Positions 18,101 to 27,304 of a stretch of DNA of 64,000 nucleotides are shown here, in pieces. Origin of the DNA: Nannocystis sp. RBIL2 (lineage in GTDB: Bacteria > Myxococcota_A > Polyangia > Nannocystales > Nannocystaceae); contig NZ_JAPNJW010000001.1 of the NCBI RefSeq assembly GCF_026626745.1, positions 3,704,001 through 3,768,000 on the forward strand, written 5' to 3'. Position 1 is the first letter of the stretch. Every line of letters begins with the position of its first letter. The translations under genes were made by a program, and so were the position numbers. Under the pieces are notes generated by a model. It was not told the DNA's origin. It ran no database searches and saw nothing but the letters and a program-made list of their open reading frames with translations.

Positions 18101-18253
18101 TCGCTGCGCCTCGCCCTGGCCGAGGCCCTCGCCGCCCGCGGCGACCGCGAGCGCGTGCGGGCCCTGGCCGCCCCCGCGGTCGCCTCCCTCGCGCCCGACG
18201 ACCCGCTGCGCGCCACCGCCGAGCGCCTGCTCGCCGGCCTGCGTCCGCGCTGA
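15104..18253 (+). CDS. Ser/Thr protein kinase with C-terminal TPR repeats
   Basis: 1049 residues from GTG at 15104 (4-bp overlap with the rhomboid gene). The Hanks-type kinase domain is at about 43-310: glycine loop LGSGAMGVVYAARD, VAIKVL lysine, HRDFKPSNVL catalytic loop (about 172), DFGLAR, GTPAYMPPEQF. All catalytic residues are intact. A single span (about 330-355, ATVALGIAAALAGGFGIASLSLGG) follows. The outer or periplasmic part (480-1040) is made of tetratricopeptide-like helices, e.g. YTLANLAERQGHLERALAEYQKA and ALAIYEDLLARARARHGDHSTT. This is the standard myxobacterial kinase-TPR architecture, presumably sensing through protein contacts. Operon with a protease and a hydrolase suggests a signalling-proteolysis unit (inference). 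Confidence 0.93.
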   Translation: MSETSDSETPAAIAVTLAGDVDEQTASSSPAESEARRLIGSMPERLGRYRLIERLGSGAMGVVYAARDDALARKVAIKVLLRGATADPHALRRLAREAQAMARIAHPNVVVVHEVGESDGLLFVAMEMVDGLTLDQWCRPTEGPRPDWRARLDMFLQAGRGLAAAHEVGLVHRDFKPSNVLVDARGRARVLDFGLARIDSEVVDAAASIVARGSFDLELTRSGTMLGTPAYMPPEQFEGRPATAASDQFSFCVALYESLAGVRPFAGRTPYALLQTIRSGQIRPPPRDVEAPAALFAILRRGLALDPARRWPDMPALLHALERTVRPRQVRRATVALGIAAALAGGFGIASLSLGGEEPCAAIPERVVGVADAARRAEVHAALLASGKPYAAALAGSVDAALTDYAEAWTRVAVDNCEATRVVGDQSEPMLDLRAACLDRRLAGLGAVVDQLLALDPGSSQRALDLVDNLEPLAPCSDRERLGAAVPLPTDPDARARLAAAEQGRTSAVAMRAAGRDKEALVVAEASRAAAAAIGFAPALAETALLVSRLEIELGQHENATTHLAEATTAAAVAGRDDLLVDAWLASIWQHSVRGASPDVTATLIRTAEVALARARETPRLAVLFHSTVAYAYQRLSMSDKATAHYDAALALLDSPDVSEIQRLRVRLNRATHLVQTDGGELAESTLQAVLADFERLLGVGHPLTSNVLYTLANLAERQGHLERALAEYQKARAIKLAEFGPDNPGTMLADEQIASVLERLGREDEALAIYEDLLARARARHGDHSTTVARILVNTVSLLLQRGALDRAHTYASEALAIDSALLGDDHADVAIKRVNLAEVLADRGEHDQALAELERARAVFLGTLGPEHEFVAITWSAAGMSLSALGRHQEALAAFTRSRALLVAKFGADYLDLPTLDLAFGEALIAADQVHEGLQRVQDGADRLAASEGPGSVAAIMARGQLGSCLLRARRPDRAVATLEAAVRDAEAAEVSARDVTSLRLALAEALAARGDRERVRALAAPAVASLAPDDPLRATAERLLAGLRPR

Positions 18254-18317
18254 AGCCCCGCGGTCGCCACGGAACACCGCTCGCGGCCGGGGCCCGGCGG
18301 CGACATGCCCGTATCGA

Positions 18318-18335
18318 CATGTCTTAAAAGACATG
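18318..18335. repeat. Perfect 8-bp-arm palindrome CATGTCTT-AA-AAGACATG
   Basis: Sits 65 bp after the kinase stop and about 100 bp before the next start, in the 18254-18432 intergenic gap. It is a clean member of the dispersed CATGTC..GACATG family. It could act as a transcription-terminating or 3'-stabilising hairpin for the kinase operon, but there is no T-run after it. Confidence 0.65.
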
Positions 18336-18432
18336 CACCGGGCCGTCGCGCGGACCTCTGCCTGGAGCAGGCGCGCGGCGTTGTGGCGCGGTGACGCGAC
18401 CTGTGCGACCCTGCCGGCCTGGAGACCTAACG

Positions 18433-20193
18433 ATGTCGACTAAGCTTATGTGGAAGCGCGCCTCGTCGCTCGCGGCCGCCGCGTGTGCGGCCTTCACCCT
18501 CGCGCAGTCACGGCCCGCCGAGGCCTGTGGGGTCAACGGCTGCGACGGCGGCGTGCCCGGGCCGATGCCGGTCAATCAGGACGGCGAGAACGTGCTGTTC
18601 GTCCTCAACCCCGGCGAGGTCGAGGTCCACATCCAGATCAGCATCGACCCCGACACCAACGCGCAGAAGTTCGCGTGGCTGATCCCGATCGCCCAGATCC
18701 CCGAGTTCGAGGTCGGCTCGCAGCCGCTGTTCGACGCGCTCCTGCAGGCCTCCGTGCCGCAGTATGGCCTCAACCAGAGCTTCGAGCAGTGCGGCGACGA
18801 CAGCATCTCGGGCGGCCTCACCTCGCCCAACGGCGGCACCGACGGCGGCTTCGACAGCGGCAGCACCGGCGAGGCGACCAGCGGCGCCCCCGGCGAGGAC
18901 CCGGTCCTTCTCAAGACCACCGCCGGCGCGTTCGAGATCGTCGTCCTGCAGGACAAGACGGTCGCGCCGATCAAGCAGTGGCTGATCGACAACGATTTCC
19001 TGTGGATCGACGGCGCCGACGACGCCTTCCAGCAGTACCTCGACGAGGGCCAGGTGATCGTCGCGCTCAAGCTGGCCGGCGGGGCCGACGAGGGTGACGT
19101 GCACCCGATCGTGCTGCGCTACCCGTCCGACGAGAACTGCTTCCCGCTGCGGTTGACCCGCTTCTCGTCGGTCCAGGACATGGACATCCGCGTGTTCCTG
19201 CTGGCGAACGGCCGCGCCGCGCCGACCAACTACCGCCACGTCCTCGTCAACCCGCTCAAGATCGACTGGTTCGGCCTCGCCGCCAACTACAAGGACGTCA
19301 TCAGCAAGGCGGTCGACGAGCTGGAGGCCGACGGCCTCGCCTTCGTCACCGAGTACGCCGGCGCGACCAGCATCACCGCGCCGTTCACCTTCAACGTCTA
19401 CAACCCGAACTGGAACGAGGCGCTGTTCGTCGGCCTCGCGCCCGAGCAGGTCATCAATTACCTCAACGACCAGGGCCTGACGAACTGCTACGAGCCGGGC
19501 TTCTGCTTCTACAACCACCCGCTGATCGAGGGCTTGCTGGGCGAGTACCTGCCGGCGCCCGACGGCCTGGCCCCCGAGGAGTTCTACGGCAACCTCGCCG
19601 CCTACCTCGACCAGATCGACGTCATGAAGTGGGGCGACGGCAGCGCCTTCTCGGCCGCGCTGGTCGAACGCATCATCGCCCCCGGCCTGCACGCGCAGGA
19701 CCTGCTCGACACCTACCCCTACCTCACCCGCATGTACACCGTCATCTCGCCCAACGAGATGATCGCGGACCCGACCTTCCACATCAACCCCGACCTCGAC
19801 GACGTCGACAACGTCCGCGTCGCCGGCAACTACAACCTGTGCGACGGCAACAGCGTCGTCACCCTCCCCGACGGCCGCGAGATCTTCGTGCCCGACGGCG
19901 GCCCGTGGCCCGACTTCATCGGCGAGATGTGGTGGGCCGAGGAGATCAGCCAGGTCGCCCTCAAGGGCAAGCCGATGCACCTCGTCAACAACACCGCCGC
20001 GATCAACACCAAGATCGAGGAGTGGAACAAGTCGCACGGCTGGCCCCGCAGCGACGCCGCCACCGGCACCGCCGGCAGCACCGGCGACGACGACGCCGGC
20101 TGCGGCTGCACCAGCGACCCGCCGCAGAACGGCGCGGCCCTGCTCGGCGTCGCCGGCCTCGGCCTGCTGGCGCTGCGCCGCCGCCGGCGGTGA
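18433..20193 (+). CDS. DUF2330-type secreted protein with MYXO-CTERM tail
   Basis: 586 residues. Start ATG at 18433 with GGAG 9 bases upstream. Signal peptide KRASSLAAAACAAFTLAQSRPAEACG. The main domain (LFVLNPGEVEVHIQISIDPDTNAQKFAWLIPI..., then LRYPSDENCFPLRLTRFSS...) matches the DUF2330 family of exported proteins of unknown function. A Gly/Ser/Thr linker lies at about 135-155. The C-terminus (DDDAGCGCTSDPP, a hydrophobic run, then RRRRR) is a MYXO-CTERM sorting signal: in this lineage the Cys is processed by an exosortase-like system and the protein goes to the cell surface. It follows the kinase by 180 bp and ends in a convergent pair with a lipoprotein gene. Confidence 0.85.
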   Translation: MSTKLMWKRASSLAAAACAAFTLAQSRPAEACGVNGCDGGVPGPMPVNQDGENVLFVLNPGEVEVHIQISIDPDTNAQKFAWLIPIAQIPEFEVGSQPLFDALLQASVPQYGLNQSFEQCGDDSISGGLTSPNGGTDGGFDSGSTGEATSGAPGEDPVLLKTTAGAFEIVVLQDKTVAPIKQWLIDNDFLWIDGADDAFQQYLDEGQVIVALKLAGGADEGDVHPIVLRYPSDENCFPLRLTRFSSVQDMDIRVFLLANGRAAPTNYRHVLVNPLKIDWFGLAANYKDVISKAVDELEADGLAFVTEYAGATSITAPFTFNVYNPNWNEALFVGLAPEQVINYLNDQGLTNCYEPGFCFYNHPLIEGLLGEYLPAPDGLAPEEFYGNLAAYLDQIDVMKWGDGSAFSAALVERIIAPGLHAQDLLDTYPYLTRMYTVISPNEMIADPTFHINPDLDDVDNVRVAGNYNLCDGNSVVTLPDGREIFVPDGGPWPDFIGEMWWAEEISQVALKGKPMHLVNNTAAINTKIEEWNKSHGWPRSDAATGTAGSTGDDDAGCGCTSDPPQNGAALLGVAGLGLLALRRRRR

Positions 20194-20195
20194 GC

Positions 20196-20426
20196 GAACA
20201 TGGCTGTCCGGGCATCTTTTCAAAAGACACGCCCGGAGAGACATGCGAGCCGGTGCAGCCGGCCGCCGCACGGCCTGGCTGCATCTCGGGGCCCGACCTG
20301 AACATGCCCGCTCCGGCATGCGAGCCGGTGCGCTCGGCCGCCGCTCCTGGGCCTCGGCGCGCCTGCCACGACCTGGGCCTGCATCTCAGGACATGACCCG
20401 AGAGACAGGGTCTCTCGGGCATGTTC
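20196..20426. repeat. Intergenic cluster of dispersed palindromes with a duplicated GC-rich unit
   Basis: The whole gap between two convergent genes is repeat-like. There is a CATG..CATG element at 20196-20244 with an inner CTTTTCAAAAG hairpin. A unit reading CATGCGAGCCGGTGC followed by CCGGCCGCCGC-like sequence occurs twice, near 20241 and 20319. The large hairpin at 20389-20426 closes the cluster. No coding potential is apparent. Confidence 0.65.
20389..20426. terminator. Large hairpin between convergent genes, probable bidirectional terminator
   Basis: Arms CCCGAGAGAC and GTCTCTCGGG pair perfectly over 10 bp around the loop AGG. After one bulged A the pairing resumes as GGACATG against CATGTTC. 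This long stem sits between the stop of the DUF2330 gene (20193, plus) and the stop of the lipoprotein gene (20454, minus), the place for a shared terminator. There is no T-run, so it would be a non-canonical terminator or RNA-stability element. The outer arms are copies of the dispersed ACATG motif. Confidence 0.6.
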
Positions 20427-20453
20427 TCGGCGAGCGCTCGCCGCCGCCGTCGC

Positions 20454-21146
20454 TCACGGCTTCGTCGGCGTCACCGGCTGCGCGCTCCCAGCCGGGACCG
20501 CCTGCACCGCTCCGACCCCGGGCGCAGGCGCGGGCGCCTCGGCGATCGCGGGCGCGCCGGGGGCCGGTGCGACCGGAGCCGCGACCTGGGTCGGGGCCGC
20601 CGAGGGCACCACCGCCGGCGGGGTCGCTACCACCGGCGGCGCGACCGGCGGGGCTCCGGGCTGCGGCGCGGCCGGCAGGGGGCGGGCCGTCGTCGAGGCC
20701 GCGCCGCCCATGACGCCGTCGTAATGCCCGAGGTAGCTCCACTCCGGGTCGAACAGCATCGTCGCCACCACGAACTCGCCGGTCGCGGGGCGCACGCGGA
20801 TCTCGAACGCGTGGCCGTCCTTCGTCGCCCGGTCGGCGACGGTAAGCAGGTCGGGGGTGGCGTCCTTGTCGAGGTCGATGTGGCTGAACTGCCCCGGCTT
20901 CTTGTTCAGCGCCTCCTGCAGCTTGTCGGCCGTCTTCAGCCGGTTGAAGCTCACCAGCATCGACACCGGCTCGACCGCGAGGTCGGCGGACAAGGGGCGG
21001 TCCTCGCCGGTCGGCGCCGGGGCGCCGGCCATCGACGCCTTGGTGAAGGTGGCGTCCTCTTTGCCGGACGGGTCGACCGGCTTGCCGCACGCGACCGCGA
21101 GGACGGCGAGGACCAGGGCTGCGCTCCGAGCTGTACTTTCGGACAT
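20454..21146 (-). CDS. Lipoprotein of unknown function with Pro/Ala-rich tail
   Basis: 230 residues. Lipoprotein signal MSESTARSAALVLAVLAVACGKP with lipobox Cys at residue 20. The middle (about 60-150, FNRLKTADKLQEALNKKPGQF...HIDLDKDATPDLLTVADRA...FEIRVRPATGEFVVATMLF) looks like one compact beta-rich domain and contains an FG-GAP-like D-x-D-x-D segment, DLDKDATPD, that could bind calcium. The last 80 residues are Ala/Pro/Val repeats. I do not recognise a family. Divergent from the kinase at 21323. I chose ATG 21144-21146 because it gives the lipobox; longer upstream sequence is Arg-rich and out of character. Confidence 0.75.
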   Translation of the reverse strand: MSESTARSAALVLAVLAVACGKPVDPSGKEDATFTKASMAGAPAPTGEDRPLSADLAVEPVSMLVSFNRLKTADKLQEALNKKPGQFSHIDLDKDATPDLLTVADRATKDGHAFEIRVRPATGEFVVATMLFDPEWSYLGHYDGVMGGAASTTARPLPAAPQPGAPPVAPPVVATPPAVVPSAAPTQVAAPVAPAPGAPAIAEAPAPAPGVGAVQAVPAGSAQPVTPTKP

Positions 21147-21303
21147 ATGACCTCCGCGAGGGCGACCAGGGCGAGCAGGACGACCAGGACGCGCGGCTGG
21201 GACAGCGCGGCATGGCCGGATTCCAGGGGCGAGGCGCCCGCCGGACAGTATAGCGAGGCGCCGTCCGCACTGCAGCCGGCGCGCACGCGACCGGGCAAAC
21301 CGC

Positions 21304-21309
21304 CTATAA
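21304..21309 (+). promoter_or_regulatory. TATAAT -10-like box just upstream of the kinase GTG
   Basis: A perfect TATAAT in a very GC-rich neighbourhood, ending 14 bases before the GTG at 21323. No convincing -35 is seen. If it is a real -10 element, transcription would start about 7 bases after the box and the mRNA would be nearly leaderless. Confidence 0.45.
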
Positions 21310-21322
21310 TGCCGCCGCCGCC

Positions 21323-22858
<1,536 letters not shown>

Positions 22859-22935
22859 CGGTCGAAGCGCGGCGCAGCGCAACTCGACCGCGCGAGTGAT
22901 TCGCCCCGATCGATGCGGCGCCGGCCGGTCGCGGC

Positions 22936-23583
22936 TCAGCGCGCCAGCATCGACTCGACGCAGTGATGGGCCGCCGGGCGGCCCCAGTCGCGCACGTTGA
23001 TGTACGCGTGGACCAGCTGGCCGTCGGCGCCGACGAAGTAGGTGTCGGGCAGCTTCTCGCTGCCGTAGGCGGTGTGCAGCTTGCCGGTCGGGTCCCACAG
23101 CACGCGCACGCCGGTCTGCTCGAGGCCCATGCGGGCGAGGAACGGCGCGACCAGGCTCTGGTCCTGGTCGACGCTGATCGCCAGGATCACGACGTCGTCG
23201 CGGTCCGCCAGGCGCTCGGCCAGGCGGTCGAGCTGCGGCCACTCGCGGATGCACGGCTCGCACCACGTGGCCCAGAAGTTGACGACCACGAACTTGCCGC
23301 GCAGGTCGGCCAGGTCGACCGTCTGGCCGGCGCGGTCCTGCAGCGAGAACTCGGGCGCCGGGCCGCTGCGCAGCTCGGGCTCGAGCGCCCGGCAGGCCGC
23401 CTCCGCCTGGGCCTTGGTGGCCGGGCCGAGCGAGGCGGCGAACCAGAACATCCACAGCGAGCCGATCGCTATGAACACCACGTAGGCGAGCGGACCTAAC
23501 AGGCCGCGACCTTCTTCCCTGTCCTCGAGGACAGGGGCTCGCGAGCCCGCGGGCTCGCCCGCCGGGGGCCGCGCGTCCGTCAC
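22936..23583 (-). CDS. Membrane-anchored TlpA/ResA-like thioredoxin
   Basis: 215 residues from a GTG (23581-23583) that overlaps the TGA of the upstream DsbA gene by 4 bp. Cytoplasmic leader, one span (about 32-50, LAYVVFIAIGSLWMFWFAASL), then a periplasmic thioredoxin domain with the redox motif FWATWCEPCIREWPQL (C-E-P-C at about 112-115). A TlpA-type cis-Pro region follows (LPDTYFVGADGQLVHAYINVRDW). Such proteins reduce disulfides in the periplasm, often for cytochrome c maturation or CuA metallation. Being coupled to a double DsbA-like oxidoreductase suggests the two work on the same substrates (inference). The leader contains a dispersed palindrome (CCTGTCCTCGAGGACAGG, about 23518-23535). 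Confidence 0.88.
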   Translation of the reverse strand: MTDARPPAGEPAGSRAPVLEDREEGRGLLGPLAYVVFIAIGSLWMFWFAASLGPATKAQAEAACRALEPELRSGPAPEFSLQDRAGQTVDLADLRGKFVVVNFWATWCEPCIREWPQLDRLAERLADRDDVVILAISVDQDQSLVAPFLARMGLEQTGVRVLWDPTGKLHTAYGSEKLPDTYFVGADGQLVHAYINVRDWGRPAAHHCVESMLAR

Positions 23584-24998
23584 TTGCCCGGCTTCTCCTC
23601 GGCGCCGGCCATGATCTTCTCGTAGACCTGGCCCCGCGGCGTGCCCTCGTCGACCAGCTTCTGCGCCTTGGCCTTCTCCTCCTCGATCAGGGCCTTGAAG
23701 GCGTCGTAGGGCTGGGCGCCGGACAGGAACCGGCCGTTGATGAAGAACGACGGGGTGCCGCCGCTCTTCAGGCGGTTGGCCACCGCCTCGTCGTCCTTGA
23801 CCATCTGCTCGGTCTCGGCGGCGGCGAGGTCGAGCTCGAACATCGGCACGTCGAGCCCGAGCTCCTTGGCGTGGTTCTTGACTGCCTCTTCGGACATGTC
23901 CGAAGGGCTCTGGAACAGGCGGTCGTGCATCTCCCAGGCCTTGCCCTGGCGGTGGGCCGCCAGCATCGCCCGGGCGCCGACGCGCGCCTGCGGGTGCATC
24001 GCCAGCGGGCGCTGACGGAACACGATGCGCACGTCGTTGGGGTAGTTCTGCTTGACGTCGGCCAGCGAGGCGTTGACGCGCTTGCAGAACGGGCACTGGA
24101 AGTCGCTGAACTCGACGATGGTGACGAGCGCGTCGTCGGGGCCGAACTGCGGGCGGGCGTCGAGCGGGACGCGGTAGGTCTTGCTCGGGTCGGGGCCGTC
24201 GTCGCGCTGGCTCGGGGCCTTGCCGGGGCCGCCGCCGCCGCGCTGGGCCTTGGCGTCCTTCATCATCGCGCCGTAGACCTCGGCGCGCGGGGTGCCCTGG
24301 CTCTCGATCTGGCGGGCCTGCTCGCGCTCGTACTCGAAGATCTCGCGCCACTGCTTGGCCGGCAGCGAGCCCGAGTAGGGCCGGCCGTTGACCAGGAAGT
24401 AAGGGGTGCCGGTCGCGCCGGCCTTGCCGCCGGAGACGTAGTCGCTGTCGACCGCGGCCTTGGCGGCGTCGCTGTTGCGGTCGGCGTTGAACTTGGCGAC
24501 GTCGAGGCCGAGCTGCTGCGCGTAGCCCTCGAGGCTCTTGTCGTCGAGCTTCTTCTGGTTCTCGAACAGGAGGTCGTGCATCTCCCAGAACTTGCCCTGC
24601 TGATGCGCGGCCCACGACGCCTGGGCCGCGGGCGGCGCCGCGTTGTGGCCCGGCAGCGGGTAGTGCTTGAAGATCAGGCGCACGTCGCCCTCGTAGGCGC
24701 CCATCGCGTCCTTCAGCGGGTCGGTGACCTTGGCGCAGAACGGGCACTGGAAGTCGGAGTACTCGATCACCGTGACGAGGGCGTCGTTCGGACCGAACTG
24801 CGGCTCGTCGCCGCGGAGCTCGGCGCGGTAGCGGTCGCCCTGCTCGAGCTTGGCCGAGGGCACGAAGAAGCGATCGCGGACCCACTGCCCGGCGTAGAAG
24901 CCGACCCCGATGGTCGCCGCGAACCCGAGGACCGCGACCAGGATCGAGGCGGGATTCCGCTTGGGGGGGTTGGGAGCAGGCGTCGTGGCGTCGGACAT
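23580..24998 (-). CDS. Membrane-anchored protein with two DsbA-like thioredoxin domains
   Basis: 472 residues. N-terminal span (about 18-42, ASILVAVLGFAATIGVGFYAG). Domain 1 has EYSDFQCPFCAKVTDPL (CPFC at about 86) and domain 2 EFSDFQCPFCKRVNASL (about 303). Each domain carries G-K-F/A-W-E-M-H-D and a cis-Pro region (GTPYFLVNGR, GTPSFFINGR). Each is a complete DsbA/DSBA_4-like oxidoreductase, so this is a tandem duplication inside one polypeptide. I chose ATG 24998 (MSDATTPAP), leaving 120 bp to the previous gene. It is coupled to tlpA downstream. Function inferred: periplasmic dithiol-disulfide exchange. Confidence 0.88.
   Translation of the reverse strand: MSDATTPAPNPPKRNPASILVAVLGFAATIGVGFYAGQWVRDRFFVPSAKLEQGDRYRAELRGDEPQFGPNDALVTVIEYSDFQCPFCAKVTDPLKDAMGAYEGDVRLIFKHYPLPGHNAAPPAAQASWAAHQQGKFWEMHDLLFENQKKLDDKSLEGYAQQLGLDVAKFNADRNSDAAKAAVDSDYVSGGKAGATGTPYFLVNGRPYSGSLPAKQWREIFEYEREQARQIESQGTPRAEVYGAMMKDAKAQRGGGGPGKAPSQRDDGPDPSKTYRVPLDARPQFGPDDALVTIVEFSDFQCPFCKRVNASLADVKQNYPNDVRIVFRQRPLAMHPQARVGARAMLAAHRQGKAWEMHDRLFQSPSDMSEEAVKNHAKELGLDVPMFELDLAAAETEQMVKDDEAVANRLKSGGTPSFFINGRFLSGAQPYDAFKALIEEEKAKAQKLVDEGTPRGQVYEKIMAGAEEKPGK
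23888..23905. repeat. Perfect 18-bp palindrome CTTCGGACATGTCCGAAG inside a CDS
   Basis: A perfect palindrome in the second DsbA-like domain of the 23580-24998 gene, coding for the segment around PSDMSEEAV between conserved helices. It is the best-conserved intragenic example of the CATGTCC/GGACATG family. Confidence 0.75.
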
Positions 24999-25052
24999 GG
25001 TCGACCTCGTGGGTACCGAATAGTAGCGCGCGATGCAAACCGGTCGGGGACG

Positions 25053-25079
25053 CCCGGCCCCGTCGCGCACGGGGCCGGG
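25053..25079 (-). terminator. 11-bp-stem GC hairpin between two DsbA-type genes
   Basis: Arms CCCGGCCCCGT and ACGGGGCCGGG pair perfectly around the loop CGCGC. A smaller CCAGGC/GCCTGG stem at 25090-25104 lies closer to the upstream stop. Both are in the 120 bp between the three-domain DsbA gene and the two-domain DsbA gene on the minus strand. There is no T-run, so it may terminate, attenuate or protect the upstream mRNA end. Confidence 0.5.
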
Positions 25080-25118
25080 CGGGTCAGGACCAGGCGATGC
25101 CTGGCCCGGAGACCAGGC

Positions 25119-27224
25119 TCACTTGGCCGGGGCCGGAGCCGGCGCCGGCGTCGGGGCCGGCGCCTTGGCCGGCGCGCCGCCCTTGGCCGCGGCCTCCTTC
25201 TCCTTCTTCTGCGTCGCCTCGAAGCCGCCGTTCAGCTCCTCCTCGAACACCGCCTTGAAGCGGTCGATCGGCTGGGCGCCGCTCATCAGGCGGCCGTTGA
25301 TGAGGAAGCCGGGCGCGCCGCGGACCTCCATCTTGCCGCACTCCGCCATGTCGTCCTTGACCCGCTGGGCGGTCGCCGCGTCGTTGTAGTCGCGCTCGAA
25401 CTTGACCAGGTCGAGCCCGAGCTGCTGCGCGTAGGCCTTGAAGTCCTCGTCGCTGCGCTTGGTCTTGTCGGCGAACAGCAGGTCGTGCATCTCCCAGAAC
25501 TTGCCCTGGTTCTGCGCGGCGATGCCGGCGCGGTGGGCCGGCTCGGCCATCTTGTGCATCGGCAGCGGGTAGTTGCGGAAGTAGACCGCGACCTTGTCGC
25601 CGTACTCCTTGACGATCTGCGCCACGGTGTCGGCGCCGCGCTTGCAGAACGGGCAGTCGAAGTCCGAGCACTCGACGACCGTGATCTTCGGGTTCTTGAG
25701 GTTGCCCTTGCCGGCCAGGTTCTTGGTGGCCACCTCGCGGCGCTTGAAGTCGGCCGGCGGCGGCGGCGGCGGGACCTTCAGCTCGGTCTCGAAGCCCTTG
25801 ATCATCTCCTCGTACAGCTTGTCCTTGGCCGGCTTCTTCTCGGCCAGGAACTTCTCGGCCTTGACCTTCTCCTCGTCGATCAGCTTCTGGAACGCCTCGA
25901 ACGGCTGCGCGCCCGAGAGGTGGCGGCCGTTGACGTAGAACGCCGGCGTGCCGTTCGAGCCGAACTTCTGCGCCGTCTGCTCGTCCTCCTTGATCATCTG
26001 CTCGAGCTTCGGGTCGGCCAGGTCCTTCTTCCACTGGTCGAAGTTGAGGCCGGCGATCTGGCGCGCGTAGCCCTCGAAGTCGGCGTCGGTGAGCGCCTTC
26101 TGGTTGGCGAACAGGAGGTCGTGCATCTCCCAGAACTTGCCCTGCTGCGCGGCGGCCAGCGAGGCCTTGGCGGCCGGGCGGGCGCGGTCGTGGAAGCCGA
26201 GCGGGAGCTGGCGGAACACCACGCGCACGTCGTTGGGGTACTTCTCCTTGATCTGCTTGAGCGTCGGCGTGACGCGGTTGCAGAACGGGCACTGGAAGTC
26301 GCTGAACTCGATGACGGTGACCAGCGCGTCGGCCGGGCCGAACGCCGGGCGGCCGTCGACCGGCACCGCGTAGTTGGCGGCCGGGTCGGGCTCGCCGACC
26401 TTCGGCTTGTTCTCCGGCGGCGGCTCCTTCCGCTCGTCCTTGGCGGCCTTCATGATGCGCGCGTACACCTCGCTGCGCTTGCTGCCGTCCTTGATCAGCT
26501 GCTCGGCCGCGGCCTTCTCCTCGTCGACCAGCTTCTTCAGGCCGTCGATCGTCCGCGGCGCGCCGCGCTGCCACTTGCCGTTGATGAAGAAGCTCGGGGT
26601 GCCGCGCACGCCGAACTTCTTGCCGAGCGCCATGTCCTCGTTGACCTGCGCCTGGAAGGTCTTGGCGTCGAGCGTGGCCTTGAACTTGGCCATGTCGAGC
26701 TTCAGCTCCTCGGCGTACTTCTCGACGTCGGCGCGCGTCATCGCCTTCTGGTTCTTGAAGAGGATGTCGTGCATCTCCCAGAACTTGCCCTGCTCACCGG
26801 CGGCCAGCGCGGCCTCGGAGCCCATCGCCGCGTCCTTGTGCATCGGCAGCGGGTACTGCTTGAACACCACGCGCACGTCGTTGGCGTACGCGGGGTCCTT
26901 GATCAGCTCGTTCAGCATGTCGGTGAACTTCGAGCAGAACGGGCACTGGAAGTCGCTGAACTCGACGATCGTGACCAGCGGGTCGGTGGCGCCCTTGACC
27001 TGGTCCTTGTCGTTGTAAGTGACCCGGAACCGCTCGCCCGTGATCTTGCTGGTGAGCGAGTCGTCGACCTGGTCCATCGTGACCAGCCCGCCGCCCGCGG
27101 CGGCCGGACCGGCGGCGGCGGCTTCTTCCTTCTTGCCGCCGCGGTTGCCGGTGCAACCAGTGAGAGGAGAAGCGGCCAGGGCGAGCGCCGAGACCAGGAA
27201 CACGGGGAGGCTGATGCGTTTCAT
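25119..27224 (-). CDS. Lipoprotein with three DsbA-like thioredoxin domains
   Basis: 701 residues. Lipoprotein signal MKRISLPVFLVSALALAAS with lipobox Cys in LTGCTG. Three DsbA-like domains follow with active sites CPFC in DFQCPFCSKFTD (about 95), DFQCPFCNRVTP (about 313) and DFDCPFCKRGAD (about 525). Each has Q-G-K-F-W-E-M-H-D and a cis-Pro motif (GTPSFFINGK, GTPAFYVNGR, GAPGFLINGR). Lys/Glu-rich helical linkers separate them, and the tail is Ala/Pro/Lys. Three full oxidoreductase domains in one lipoprotein is uncommon. The third domain is the most diverged and lacks the charged VTVIE lead-in. Same strand as, and 80 bp after, another double-domain gene. Confidence 0.88.
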   Translation of the reverse strand: MKRISLPVFLVSALALAASPLTGCTGNRGGKKEEAAAAGPAAAGGGLVTMDQVDDSLTSKITGERFRVTYNDKDQVKGATDPLVTIVEFSDFQCPFCSKFTDMLNELIKDPAYANDVRVVFKQYPLPMHKDAAMGSEAALAAGEQGKFWEMHDILFKNQKAMTRADVEKYAEELKLDMAKFKATLDAKTFQAQVNEDMALGKKFGVRGTPSFFINGKWQRGAPRTIDGLKKLVDEEKAAAEQLIKDGSKRSEVYARIMKAAKDERKEPPPENKPKVGEPDPAANYAVPVDGRPAFGPADALVTVIEFSDFQCPFCNRVTPTLKQIKEKYPNDVRVVFRQLPLGFHDRARPAAKASLAAAQQGKFWEMHDLLFANQKALTDADFEGYARQIAGLNFDQWKKDLADPKLEQMIKEDEQTAQKFGSNGTPAFYVNGRHLSGAQPFEAFQKLIDEEKVKAEKFLAEKKPAKDKLYEEMIKGFETELKVPPPPPPADFKRREVATKNLAGKGNLKNPKITVVECSDFDCPFCKRGADTVAQIVKEYGDKVAVYFRNYPLPMHKMAEPAHRAGIAAQNQGKFWEMHDLLFADKTKRSDEDFKAYAQQLGLDLVKFERDYNDAATAQRVKDDMAECGKMEVRGAPGFLINGRLMSGAQPIDRFKAVFEEELNGGFEATQKKEKEAAAKGGAPAKAPAPTPAPAPAPAK

Positions 27225-27256
27225 GGGGCTCTGTGTCTGTAGTTTGGTGGGTGGTT

Positions 27257-27296
27257 GAAAGAACATGTCACGAAAATCATGTCCGCAAGGACATCA
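27257..27296. repeat. Intergenic copies of the dispersed palindrome
   Basis: AACATGTCACGAAAATCATG is followed directly by CATGTCCGCAAGGACAT, two overlapping hairpin-forming units. They lie in the 80-bp gap between two minus-strand DsbA-type genes. Confidence 0.65.
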
Positions 27297-27304
27297 GGAA
27301 TTCT

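Noticed and set aside
14861-18334. A 1157-codon minus-strand frame opposite the TPR kinase
   Set aside because: Arg/Ala/Gly-biased translation with no domain. The kinase on the plus strand has all catalytic residues.
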